Shown piece by piece: positions 54,832-64,000 of a stretch of 64,000 nucleotides of DNA (position 1 is the stretch's first letter; each line of letters opens with the position of its first letter). This stretch comes from Persicaria tinctoria (taxonomy: Eukaryota; Streptophyta; Magnoliopsida; Caryophyllales; Polygonaceae). Location: NCBI GenBank assembly GCA_037127255.1, contig JBANSL010000009.1, positions 30,791,475 through 30,855,474 on the forward strand, read 5' to 3'. Position numbers and translations under genes: made by a program. Under the pieces are notes generated by a model that saw nothing but the letters and a program-made list of their open reading frames with translations, was not told where the DNA came from and searched no databases.

Positions 54832-55070
54832 GCGGCGGGGGGAGTAAGAGAGAAACGGCGGAAGGGTTTCGGAAGATGGACGTCCATTTTTTTTCTTTTT
54901 TTTTTTTATTTCAAAATTAACGGCGTTCACCCGGATCCGTTAGATTTGACAAGCAAGGGCACGGGGCGAAAAGATTGAAAACCTCAGGGGTACCACGCGA
55001 AATATGCAAAAAAGTTGTATACCTCGCGAAAATTGCAATACCTTAGTGACACCTCGTGAAATTTTCGTAA

Positions 55071-55082
<12 letters not shown>

Positions 55083-55161
<79 letters not shown>
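55083..55161. repeat. (AT)n microsatellite
   Basis: About 39 uninterrupted AT dinucleotides immediately outside the Pack-MULE target duplication. Length is likely polymorphic and may be inexact in the assembly. Confidence 0.97.
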
Positions 55162-55164
<3 letters not shown>

Positions 55165-55742
55165 TGTTGGTGGAAAAAAGATTTAGATTTAGATTTATTT
55201 TATTTATTGGACTCTATATAAATTATTTATAATATTGTATTAATGTATTCTCCGTACACGGGACGGGACTTACACTAGTTAATATTACTAATTATGATAG
55301 CATTTTGCTGACGTGTCACGCCCACAATTAAAGTTGAATTTTTTATTTAAATGGTATTTTCTTATTGGTCAATATTATTGCTGAAATTATTTGTTTCCTA
55401 TTTGACATATATTTGTTTCTTATTGTTCATATGAAGATTATTTAAATTGATATGCTTATATCAATATGTGATCTATTTTAAATATATTTCTTTCCTTTTT
55501 TCATAGAAAATATTATATACATTGATACTTCAGACCACAGCTTTAGATATTATCATTATGTGTGGTCTTTTATATCATTATTTCATTAATATCATGACTT
55601 TCTTTATACATTTCATCCATATCAATAACATTATATATTTATTAGGACCACAATTTTGGATACTATCATTCCGAATGTCGGGTTGATTGAGAGTCGGATC
55701 AGGTTTGAGTTGGGTTAGCTTTGTTTGTGTTCGGATCTGCAC
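55162..55742. other. AT-rich DNA with a Helitron-like 3' end
   Basis: ACGGGACGGGACTTACACTAGT at about 55258-55279 resembles a Helitron 3' terminus (CTAG followed by T at 55275-55279), with a weak CCGT/ACGG stem upstream. No gene is visible. Confidence 0.35.
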
Positions 55743-56185
55743 ATTCTACGCAGGGGCGGAGCCAGGAAAAAATTGGGGGGGGGGGGGGGAGGCTCAACTA
55801 TATTTTCGAGTTTTTTTTTTAAGATATATATAAGATACAATCTTTGTTGGAAAAAAATAGTAGAAAATACATTAAATTTATGATTTAAATTGCTATTTTA
55901 AGTGTAAAAAGCTAGAAGAAGGAAAAAAAATCAATAATTGAATCTATAGGGAATTGAACTCAAAGACCTCATTGCTCAAGTTCCCACCCTCGTACCAACT
56001 AAGCTAAGCACTCTTATTAATCTTTTACTCTTTTTAATTTCTTTTACCCCTTAAATTATAAAAAATTACAAAAAAAAAAACATATATTTTTTTTTAGTTT
56101 TTCCTCCGGCTCGGGGGGGGGGGGGGGGGGGGGGGGGGGGGCTCGAGCCACCGCATGCCCCCCTCCCTCCGCCCCTGATTCTACG
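55743..56185. mobile_element. Non-autonomous hAT element (55751-56177) with 8-bp target duplication
   Basis: Perfect 8-bp direct repeat ATTCTACG at 55743-55750 and 56178-56185. The ends are CAGGGGCGGAG at the left and CAGGGGCGGAG inward from the right. It is 427 bp and non-coding, with two long poly-G tracts (about 55777-55789 and 56112-56140) that may be poorly resolved. Confidence 0.92.
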
Positions 56186-56736
56186 TGACATCTATATAAA
56201 TTTTTAACAAAAGATTTTTTTAGAGATAAACCTCATTTATTTTAGACATCTTAAATGACTATTTGCAATACAAATAATAACATTTGAAGATCTACAAACA
56301 AAAATTGAAGAATTTTGAGAAAAGAAAATGTGAAAGTTGCATATATTATCATTAAAAAATAAATATATTATCATTATATGATAGCTTATTTTTTCCTTTT
56401 TAGTTTTATCCTAACGATAATAATTATATATGTATTTCAAATTATAATAGATGATGTGTTTGAGTTTTATTACTACTTTACCTTAATAAATCATTTAAAA
56501 AATTATATTGTATCTTTTTCAAACTAATTTATAAATTAAAAAAACACTTTATACATATTATTTTTGTTATAAACAAGTAGTATATATTAATATATAGAAT
56601 AATGTTCAATTTGAAATAAATTAAAATCCCGTGCCTTCAAGGCACGGGAATTACACTAATTTCTAAACTAATTGGATATGAGTACACATGACACAACTCT
56701 CGTTCACCACGAATAACAATCATACGACAAGGTGCA
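56186..56736. mobile_element. AT-rich DNA ending in a Helitron-type hairpin
   Basis: CCCGTGCCTTCAAGGCACGGG (56628-56648) is a perfect 10-bp stem around one base. Seven bases later CTAA is followed by T (56656-56660), the classic Helitron 3' end (hairpin, then CTRR). The 5' end is not identified, and the rest is AT-rich and non-coding. Confidence 0.55.
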
Positions 56737-57956
56737 TAAGAGCATCTTCCCCCGTAGGCTAGAATAGTCAAGGGAAATAGCCTACCAAAAGAGAATATTC
56801 TATAATATTCTATAGAATATTCTCTTTTGGCCTATTAAATGTTTTTGGTGTACCCATCGTAGGCCAAATTTGGGAGGTAAATTTTCTATAAAAACTCATG
56901 TAATTTAGAATTTTCATACTCATTTCCGTCACTCGATTCTATCGTTATCCTTTCGATTTGAATCAACAATGAATTCTTCTCAAATATCATCATCATCTCA
57001 CTCTTCAAATGAAACTATTGAGATTTCTAATTCAATCTTTGATTCATTTGAACAGGATCAAAATGTCTTACATCGTATGTATGCTAATAACAATCTACTC
57101 ATGGCGGAATATATCAACAATGAAGAAGATGATGTTCAATCATGGCGGAATATGTATGAAGAAGATGATGTTAAATGTGACCATGATTCAATAGTTGGTT
57201 GTTTCATTTTATATTTGATTTTTCTTCTTTAGTACTTTAAGCAACTTAATATTTATTTGTTTTATAATTTTGATGAATCTATAATAAAAGAATATTAATG
57301 TCATTTTCTAAAAATATTATTTATGCAATAATAATTCAAATATGTCAAATATTATTGTCATATCGAAGAACTCTTGAATATCGTAACAATACTACAAATT
57401 TTATTTTTAATTGAAAATCATAACTATATAATTTATAGATTTATAATTGTATTATTTATAAATTTACTTCATATTATGGTTTTGATGTGTTTTGAGATTT
57501 TTTATTATTATTTTCAAATATAGTAATTTATGCAACTCGATATTTATTTATGAGATATGATTTCGATGAAGCTGTAATAATATAAAATGAATATGTTTTT
57601 CTAAAGATATTAATTATTTATGCAAATATAATCCAAACATATTAAATATTATAGTCATATCAAAGAACTCATCAATATCTTTACAAACTATAACTTTTAA
57701 TTTTGATAAAAATTATAATTATATAGTTTATATACAATTAATTGTGTGATTTATAAATTTATATTAATAATAAACAATTAAAAATAAATACAAAAAATGG
57801 TGGAATTCCCATTTGACCTTCTAAAATGTCAAGCCAAATTTGACCTTCATTTTAGAAATAGGCTAAATTTTTTTTGGCCAAAACCCATTTTGGCTTATGG
57901 TGGGAGAAAAAGAAGGCTAAAACCCATTTTTTACCCTATGGTAGGAGATGCTCTAA
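56737..57956. mobile_element. PIF/Harbinger element (56740-57953), deletion derivative
   Basis: The ends GAGCATCTTCC and (inward from right) GAGCATCTCC form inverted repeats, flanked by the 3-bp duplication TAA at 56737-56739 and 57954-57956. This matches PIF/Harbinger transposition. It is 1214 bp and keeps only a short N-terminal reading frame, so it is non-autonomous. Confidence 0.85.
56969..57232 (+). pseudogene. N-terminal fragment of a Harbinger-type transposon protein
   Basis: An 87-codon frame starts with a Ser/Asn-rich segment and continues into an acidic ...NNEEDDVQSW... stretch, similar to the acidic N-termini of PIF/Harbinger nucleases. The conserved DDE region is absent. The assignment rests mainly on the enclosing element. 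Confidence 0.5.
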
Positions 57957-58227
57957 TGAATTGATAAATTCGGTGAACCATGAGATATGGATCACACGTG
58001 TGACACGTCCGAGTACATCAACGGAGTACTTACTAAAATCAATTAACATCAGAAAAAAAAAAAGAGTCATATGTCAGATTTGAATTCATCGTATATGTGG
58101 GTTGTTCATTTTACATATTCTAGCTAATCAATTGATGTACAAGTCACCATTATCGTCCAACTCCCCGTATTCCATGGCAAATGGTCCATTAAAAAAATAC
58201 TCCGTATAAATTTTAGAAAATTTTACA
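57957..58227. other. Unassigned intergenic DNA
   Basis: No gene or repeat structure seen. Confidence 0.4.
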
Positions 58228-59310
58228 GGAAACCACCCCTTATTTATTAGGTTCTTCATTTAACCACCCCTTATACAAAATCTTTCACTAAACCACCCCT
58301 TATTTATTAGGCTTTTCATTTAACCACCTCTTATACAAAACCTTTCACTAAACCACCCCTTATTTATTAGGTTTTTCATTTAACCACCCCTTATTTATTA
58401 GGCTTTTCATTTAACCACCCCTTATACAAAACCTTTCACTAAATTAACCACCCCTTATATAATCCCGTCAACAGATGACCACCCCTACCTCTATTCGGTC
58501 CAATTTGATGTTCAAAAATTCTGAAAAGACCGAAATGCCTTTTTTTTTTAACTATCCTTGAATTGGTAAATAAAGAGTGGTCATTCCGGGGTTCGATCGG
58601 AATGGTTAACTATCCATCTTCAACCTTTCTGCCATATATAGAAATCCTACGATCGTCCAGACTTTAGAGCCATCGACGAACTTCAGGCTTCACGACCAGG
58701 GGATTCGGAGAGGGATTCGATGATGTAAATTGATCACGAATGCAGAAGGTTCTCCAATCACAAGGTATAATCAATGTTCTAAAAAACGCTTCGGCGGTGG
58801 GGTACCGCCAAGCGCCAAGACGGTTCGGCGACGTTATTGGCGGATTCTTAGCGGTCAAAACATTTTCTTAATATTTTCTTATATTTACCCATGTACAAGC
58901 TAGGACGGTTCATTCGAAATTAATTAACAAGCCAGTGAATCCGGTCGAGCACCACCCGAGTCACCGCCAAGCTAGTCGTGATCCATCAGTCGACCACTAG
59001 AGAACTGAGATAAATCGAGCATGAGCAGAGGCAAGAGAGTCAAAGATGGATAGTTTTAAAAATGACATTTTGGTCTTTTCATAATTTTTTAACATCAAAT
59101 TGGATGGAATAAAGGTAGGGGTGGTTATCTGTTGACAGAATTATATAAGGGGTGGTTTAGTGAAATATTTTGTATAAGGGGTGGTTAAATGAAAAGTCTA
59201 ATCAATAAGGGGTGGTTAAATGAAAAGCCTAATCAATAAGGGGTGGTTTAGTGAAAGATTTTGTATAAGGGTAGTTAAATGAAAAGTCTAATAAATAAGG
59301 GGTGGTTTCC
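58228..59310. mobile_element. TIR element with tandem-repeat arms (AACCACCCCTTA)
   Basis: The left arm (58228 to about 58500) has repeated AACCACCCCTTATTTATTAGG and AACCACCCCTTATACAAAA modules. The right arm (about 59110-59310) has the same modules in inverted orientation, ending GGTGGTTTCC. The interior has GCCAAGCGCC-like GC-rich sequence and no transposase. No target duplication is evident. It lies just upstream of the ADP/ATP carrier gene. Confidence 0.7.
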
Positions 59311-60281
59311 CAGAACCTCCTTTTCGACGGAAGAAAGATCTAATAAAGGGCGGAATCGTAAATACAACGATGCGTGTAAGGGCAATTTCGTCATTAAACA
59401 AACCCTAACCCATCGATCTCGGAGGTTTTAAGCGCGAGGAGAGCTTCTCCACGATCCTCTCCTCATTCGCAGTTCAGCTGTCCTCTTGGCGACATCTACT
59501 GGTCTGGTCAGATCTCCTTCCCTCTTGCTTCCCTCTCTTACTCTCTTCTCATTTGATCTGCGAATTTTCCTCTTTTGTTCCTGGATCTGTTGAGAATTTT
59601 ACTGACGGTGTGTTTTTGTTGGTTCGTTCTCCTCTGGAGGTGTTTTTACGTCGAAATTACGCGATCGTGTACTTATTTTGCCTCTTTGTATTTTCGGATC
59701 CGGAGATGTAGATCTGGCTATCGATCATTGTGAAATTGTAGTTGTGTTGTTTTTTTGCTTGTGAAATCGTTGTTGTAGTCATTTGTTTTGAGTTTTGATT
59801 GTGATTTTGGTGTTTCTCTTCTGCCGATTTTGTGATCTTTTTTATGTAAATTTCCCGCTCTTATTTGTTTAAGAGAGGGAATTAAAATATGAATATAATT
59901 CGCTGAACTGAATTCCGCGTATATCTTTGGAAAATATATCATTGGATTTAATTATCACTGATTCAGTGATGATCAAGTATCAACTCATTTCCGAGTGTCA
60001 TGAGCGAACGACTTTTTAATTGTTTAGTTGTCTAATTCAGCAGCTGGTGGATGTTATCTTTTGGATTTTCATTTGAAGCGTTTTAGCTGGTTTTTTTCTC
60101 ATATGAAATGCATATTGAAATTGGTGGCGGCTTGTGACGTAATTATTTATTTACAGTTTCATTCTAGCTTCCAGACCCAGTAGAAATTAAGACATCGATT
60201 CCTTTAGCTATATGTTTTGTTGCCTGGTTTAACATTTATTTCCTGTTGTTATCTTCAGGTGGCCACTTCGGGTGACAAATC
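59311..60281 (+). promoter_or_regulatory. Promoter, leader and leader intron of the ADP/ATP carrier gene
   Basis: A pyrimidine-rich leader (about 59430-59540, CTCTCC/TCTT runs) is followed by an intron whose acceptor is TATCTTCAG at 60251-60259; the ATG is at 60282. No TATA box is obvious. Confidence 0.45.
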
Positions 60282-62366
60282 ATGGCTGATGGATCATCGC
60301 ATCCATTAATCTTCCAGAAGATGTCTGGACAGTCATACCTTGTTTCTCAGCTCTCACCCAACCTGCGCTCCAGGACCTCCAATGTTCACAACTTGAGCGG
60401 TGCTTATGTGAATGGAGGTCTGCAGAACCCGGTTTTTTCTGCGTACCAAGTCAATGGCCTGGCTGCTCTTTCAGCGCCTATGTCTCCAGTTCTGGTGCAG
60501 GCTCCTTCTGAGAAAGGAGCTGCTGGCTTCATGATTGATTTTCTCATGGGAGGAGTTTCTGCTGCTGTATCCAAGACTGCTGCGGCTCCCATTGAGCGTG
60601 TGAAGCTTTTGATTCAGAACCAAGATGAAATGATCAAAACTGGAAGGTTGTCTGAACCATACAAGGGTATTGGTGATTGTTTTGCTAGAACAATGAAGGA
60701 TGAAGGCATGATCGCCTTGTGGAGAGGCAACACTGCAAACGTCATCAGATATTTCCCTACTCAGGTTGATACTTTCCTTCCTGTTCTGCTACATAGTTTT
60801 AACTTTAAAGTTTCCATTGTGTTGTTGCCATAATGTCATGTCATTTTCTCATGGGTCTAGAATTGATCATATTTGGACTCCTGATTATTTCTTTGCTTCG
60901 GTTGGCTTGTTTTTGGTGACGGTTTTTAATTACTGGGTCGAGGGTGGACCTTCTATGAATTTTGAAAACTATTTTTGTTTATCAGTTTTATAATAATGCT
61001 TGATCCAAATGTGTACCTCTATTGACTTGTGATGTTTCTTCAATTGGTATTTTGAATGAGTAGTTCGAAATTAATAAATCTGTATTGCTTCTAAATAGCT
61101 CAAAGTTGGTATCAAGTTGTGATTCCAATTTATCTATCTTAAAAAATAAGATGTTGATAGTTGAGGGCATTCTGCACCTGAAGTGGAACCTTTTCTATTT
61201 TTTGGGCTTGAGTGCTGTGTTCCTGCTTCTTATTTGTTATTTTTGCACTTCAGGCTCTCAACTTTGCCTTCAAGGACTACTTCAAGAGGCTGTTTAACTT
61301 CAAGAAAGACAAAGATGGTTACTGGAAGTGGTTTGCTGGTAATTTGGCATCAGGTGGTGCTGCTGGTGCTTCATCTCTATTGTTTGTGTACTCCTTGGAT
61401 TATGCTCGAACAAGGTTGGCCAATGATGCAAAGGCTGCAAAGAAGGGTGGTGAGAGGCAGTTCAATGGTTTGGTTGATGTCTACAAGAAGACCATTGCAT
61501 CTGATGGTATTGCTGGGCTTTACCGTGGGTTCAACATTTCATGCGTTGGAATTATTGTGTACCGTGGTCTGTACTTTGGAATGTACGATTCTCTGAAACC
61601 AGTGTTGTTGGTTGGGGACATGCAGGTACGTTTTCAATTTAATTTAGAATTTTCTCAAAAGTTCATTACATCTTCTTTGCCTAAAAAAATACAGTAAAAG
61701 CATAACTGTGTCTTTTTATTGCTCCTTTGGTTATTTTTGTGGCCAAAAGTGTCTGGACGTTTAATGATGGCAGAAAATCGGTTACTGGTTAGGTTATGGT
61801 ATTCTAATTCAAACATACCCAAAAGGCATGACCAAGGCTGAATAATTTTTTGTTATGGCTAACAGGCCAACCAAATAAATTTTTCTATACCCAAAAGGCA
61901 TGACCAAGGCTGAATAATTTTTTTGTTATGGCCAACCAAATAAATGTTTCTTATGACGTTGCATTTAGGTTCATTAGTTACAATTTTTGGACATCCCTGC
62001 ATGTACTGGTTACTTGACGAGTAGCAAGAAACTCATGCAACAAGTTCGGTCTTTTGGTTGTGACAGGATAGTTTCCTTGCTAGTTTCCTCCTTGGATGGG
62101 GTATCACCATTGGTGCTGGGTTGGCTTCCTACCCAATTGACACTGTTCGTAGAAGAATGATGATGACCTCAGGTGAAGCCGTCAAGTACAAGAGCTCCCT
62201 GGATGCTTTCAACCAGATCCTCAAGAATGAGGGTGCCAAATCCCTCTTCAAGGGTGCTGGTGCCAACATCCTGCGTGCAGTTGCAGGTGCTGGAGTGCTT
62301 GCTGGGTACGACAAGCTTCAGGTAGTTCTTTTGGGCAAGAAGTATGGATCAGGTGGAGGCGGCTAA
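60282..62366 (+). CDS. AAC: Mitochondrial ADP/ATP carrier
   Basis: Exchanges cytosolic ADP for matrix ATP across the inner mitochondrial membrane. Coding exons 60282-60764, 61254-61625 and 62067-62366 give 384 aa. The first 80 residues are the plant-specific N-terminal extension rich in Ser, Gln and Asn. Three mitochondrial-carrier repeats follow, with signatures PIERVK (from residue 103), SLDYAR and PIDTVR. The nucleotide-carrier hallmark RRRMMM follows the last signature. The C-terminus is Gly-rich. Two introns are at the usual plant AAC positions. It is intact and probably constitutively expressed. Confidence 0.96.
61816..61953. repeat. 72-bp tandem duplication in the ADP/ATP carrier intron 2
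   Basis: TACCCAAAAGGCATGACCAA recurs at 61816 and 61888, with the following TGTTATGG...CCAACCAAATAAAT also shared. It is intronic and imperfect at the right end. Confidence 0.8.
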
Positions 62367-63697
62367 GATGATGACGATTAATAGGGTGGGTGGGTTGCTT
62401 AGCTTTTCAATACTTGAATAATTTCCTTGGAGTAATTTTGACTGTTCTTCCAAAATCTCCCCAGTGTAGGGATAGTTCAACAATTTGATGCCTGTTTCAA
62501 GAGATCTGATTTTTCGGATTGGTATTTCCATGTTTAAATTTTGTCCTTCAATGGCCCTTTTTCTGGGTAGAATAATAACTAATTGTGGAATTCGTGTTTT
62601 CCAAGCTTAATATTTGTGGCATCTGTGCGGCTTATATGTTGCAGCTGTCAACAGGTTTAGATGGGAAACGTTTTTTGTTGTGCATTCAAATTTCATTTTC
62701 AACCATACTTTCATATACTTGTCCATTACTTTTTCACATTTGTTGCCATTAAAACATACTTTGAAAGATGCAAACCAATGGTTGGACATCAGCATCTAAC
62801 CATTCCCCCGCATAGCTTCTTGGGAAGCTCTTGAGATGGGTTTTGGGTGGATGGGATATGAACCTGCAATGATGTGAGGAACGCACAAGTACTGCACAAG
62901 GTGAAGAAACAAATAGTTTGGTGTGAACCAAATAGTGATGGTGTTGTAAAGAGCTTTTAGTGCAAACCGTAGTTTAAATTGGTAGAATACTAGAATCCAC
63001 AATATACTATCTGTTGGCGACATGACCCAAGATGAAACAGTAGCTAAAGTTTTTCAAGTGTCCGACTCAAAAATCACCAAACCTATTTGAAATTTCCAAG
63101 GCCGGGTTACAATCTTAGTTGAAAACTTTAACAGAAAATCTCTATCAGATAAGCTTAGCAGATAATCTTAGTTGAGAAGCTAAACAGCATTACAAATCAA
63201 CCTCAAACTATACAGATTGAGGTTTAATCGGCTATCAGATAAGCTTACAATCTTAGTTGAAAAGCTTAACAGCAAAATCGCTCTTCTGTGTTTTGTATTA
63301 TCAAACAACCGAGTTTCAGGAATCAAACAAAGAGCTCAAATAAATCATATTACCGGGTTCAAGAACATCTCTAGCAAATCCAAAGGACAGCGAGAATCCT
63401 ACAGAACAGATAAACCGAGCATGCTTTCTATATATCCTCTTGATCCAGTGAATCCCATGGATGTCGGTTATCCCCCTTCTATTGTCATTCTTTGAAGCTG
63501 ATGTTGAGGGTTACAACGAAAAACACAACATTAAACCTTGTTCACGACCACATAGATACATCAAGGATGGACATTCACCAACAGCAAGTGAGAACTGCAA
63601 TAGAAAAAGCAATCTACTTGATCAACAGTGGATGAGGCAAAAGTTTACAATAAGGGAAACATATGGCAAACAGCAGAAAAGAAGAAAGAAGCAAACC
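62367..63697. other. ADP/ATP carrier 3' UTR, intergenic DNA and 3' region of the PPR gene
   Basis: The carrier 3' UTR probably extends to about 62700. Between 63120 and 63290 the motif GATAAGCTTA...AATCTTAGTTGA recurs three times, a local duplication. The right part is expected to hold the 3' UTR of the minus-strand gene ending at 63698. No further gene is seen. Confidence 0.4.
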
Positions 63698-64000
63698 TCA
63701 TTGCATCCCGAAAATCTCCTCTGGAGGATCATACACATGGCTTTCTGGGAATATCTCTTCGAAATCTTTCTTCACCTTGTTTCTCAAGAGCGGATGTGGC
63801 AGAAGTCCCTTCAGCAATATTCTAAACGGCAACTCCTCAGGTGGTTCCGGAGACTTCAACATATCTTCATATATATTCATAGCATCTGCAGGTGATCCTT
63901 GCCTCAAGAAGCCTCTGATAACTTCTGTATATGTTTGAGAATCCGGAAACAGGTCGTCCTTTCTCATGTCTTCCCACAATAGCATCACTTCATCCATTTT
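63698..64000 (-). CDS. Probable pentatricopeptide-repeat (PPR) protein, C-terminal part
   Basis: The minus-strand frame is open from the window edge to the TGA at 63698-63700; about 100 residues are visible. Repeats of the type ...LWEDMRKDDLFPDSQTYTEV... and ...AMNIYEDMLKSPEPPEELPF... have the length and Asp/Pro spacing of PPR motifs, followed by a C-terminal HVYDPPEEIFG block. PPR proteins bind organellar RNA; which target cannot be told. The gene is truncated by the window. Confidence 0.72.
   Translation of the reverse strand, partial: KMDEVMLLWEDMRKDDLFPDSQTYTEVIRGFLRQGSPADAMNIYEDMLKSPEPPEELPFRILLKGLLPHPLLRNKVKKDFEEIFPESHVYDPPEEIFGMQ

Larger units (their letters stand above)
39959..54836 (+). 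mobile_element. Ty3/gypsy LTR retrotransposon, Tat-type (39964-54831)
   Basis: Two 733-bp LTRs (39964-40696 and 54099-54831) begin TGACTAAACC and end TTTTCA. The 5-bp target duplication GCGGC is exact at 39959-39963 and 54832-54836. The LTRs differ at only two positions by eye, so the insertion is recent. The order protease, reverse transcriptase, RNase H, second (archaeal-type) RNase H, integrase, and a large non-pol region with antisense genes are features of the Tat lineage (Ogre, Retand and relatives). The region 46308-54098 holds a 78-bp tandem array, four B3-like genes or remnants and one antisense gene. Confidence 0.95.
39102..55076. mobile_element. Pack-MULE-like element (39111-55067) split by an LTR retrotransposon
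   Basis: The 9-bp direct repeat TAATTTTAT lies at 39102-39110 and 55068-55076. The ends read CGGAAATTTCGCGAGG and, inward from the right, CGAAAATTTCACGAGG, and terminal inverted repeats extend about 150 bp. Removing the retrotransposon leaves about 1.1 kb of MULE containing GC-rich, host-like coding fragments (39400-39960). This is the structure of a Pack-MULE. Confidence 0.88.

Noticed and set aside
55777..56142. Poly-G tracts as G-quadruplex regulators
   Set aside because: They lie inside a hAT element and are just as likely inexact homopolymer assembly.

Overview
The window is nuclear DNA of a flowering plant, most likely a eudicot. It has intron-rich protein genes with GT-AG introns, AT-rich introns and intergenic DNA, and densely nested plant transposons (hAT, MULE, PIF/Harbinger, Stowaway, LINE, Ty3/gypsy of the Tat type). 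I cannot name the species. There are four complete host genes and one partial one. (1) A P4-ATPase flippase of the ALA2 type is at 4366-14199 (+). It has 24 coding exons that sum to exactly 1107 codons plus stop. (2, 3) Two tandem TPX2 spindle-assembly genes are at 26045-30738 and 31756-36365 (+). Both are open and each encodes 782 residues. (4) A mitochondrial ADP/ATP carrier is at 60282-62366 (+). (5) The C-terminus of a probable pentatricopeptide-repeat protein runs off the right edge (63698-64000, -).

Layout. 1-2400 is a decayed LINE fragment interrupted by a hAT element, followed by a second hAT element; both hAT elements have perfect 8-bp target duplications. 2400-14420 is the ALA2 gene. 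14698-15411 is a MITE. 15715-25490 is a 9.8-kb Mutator-like element (MULE) with a perfect 9-bp target duplication. 25650-36500 is the TPX2 tandem pair. 36960-39110 holds a foldback element and a long-TIR MULE with a nested Stowaway. 39111-55067 is a Pack-MULE-like element (9-bp target duplication) carrying host-gene-like fragments, into which a 14.9-kb Tat-type LTR retrotransposon (39964-54831, target duplication GCGGC) has inserted. 55080-59310 is mostly transposons (AT microsatellite, Helitron-like termini, hAT, PIF/Harbinger, a repeat-armed TIR element). 59400-62366 is the ADP/ATP carrier.

The most interesting material is in the two large transposons. The MULE carries four coding units: a MURA-type transposase fused to an OTU-like protease domain (now riddled with stops), a plant-mobile-domain (PMD) protein (broken), a 70-residue BED zinc finger (open) and a 90-residue acidic/coiled-coil protein (open). 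It also carries about 18 copies of a near-perfect 20-bp palindrome, CACCGCATAGGTATGCGGTG. These lie only in non-coding DNA, in five clusters at both ends and beside TATA boxes of the internal genes. The retrotransposon carries, besides gag-pol, a three-exon antisense gene, a 78-bp x 15 tandem array, four separate genes or remnants with B3-like DNA-binding folds, and a strong excess of the hexamer TCCGCG/CGCGGA along its whole length. Both elements thus combine a self-encoded candidate DNA-binding protein with a reiterated self-motif. This resembles the sequence-specific anti-silencing logic known from Arabidopsis VANDAL elements; that functional reading is inference.
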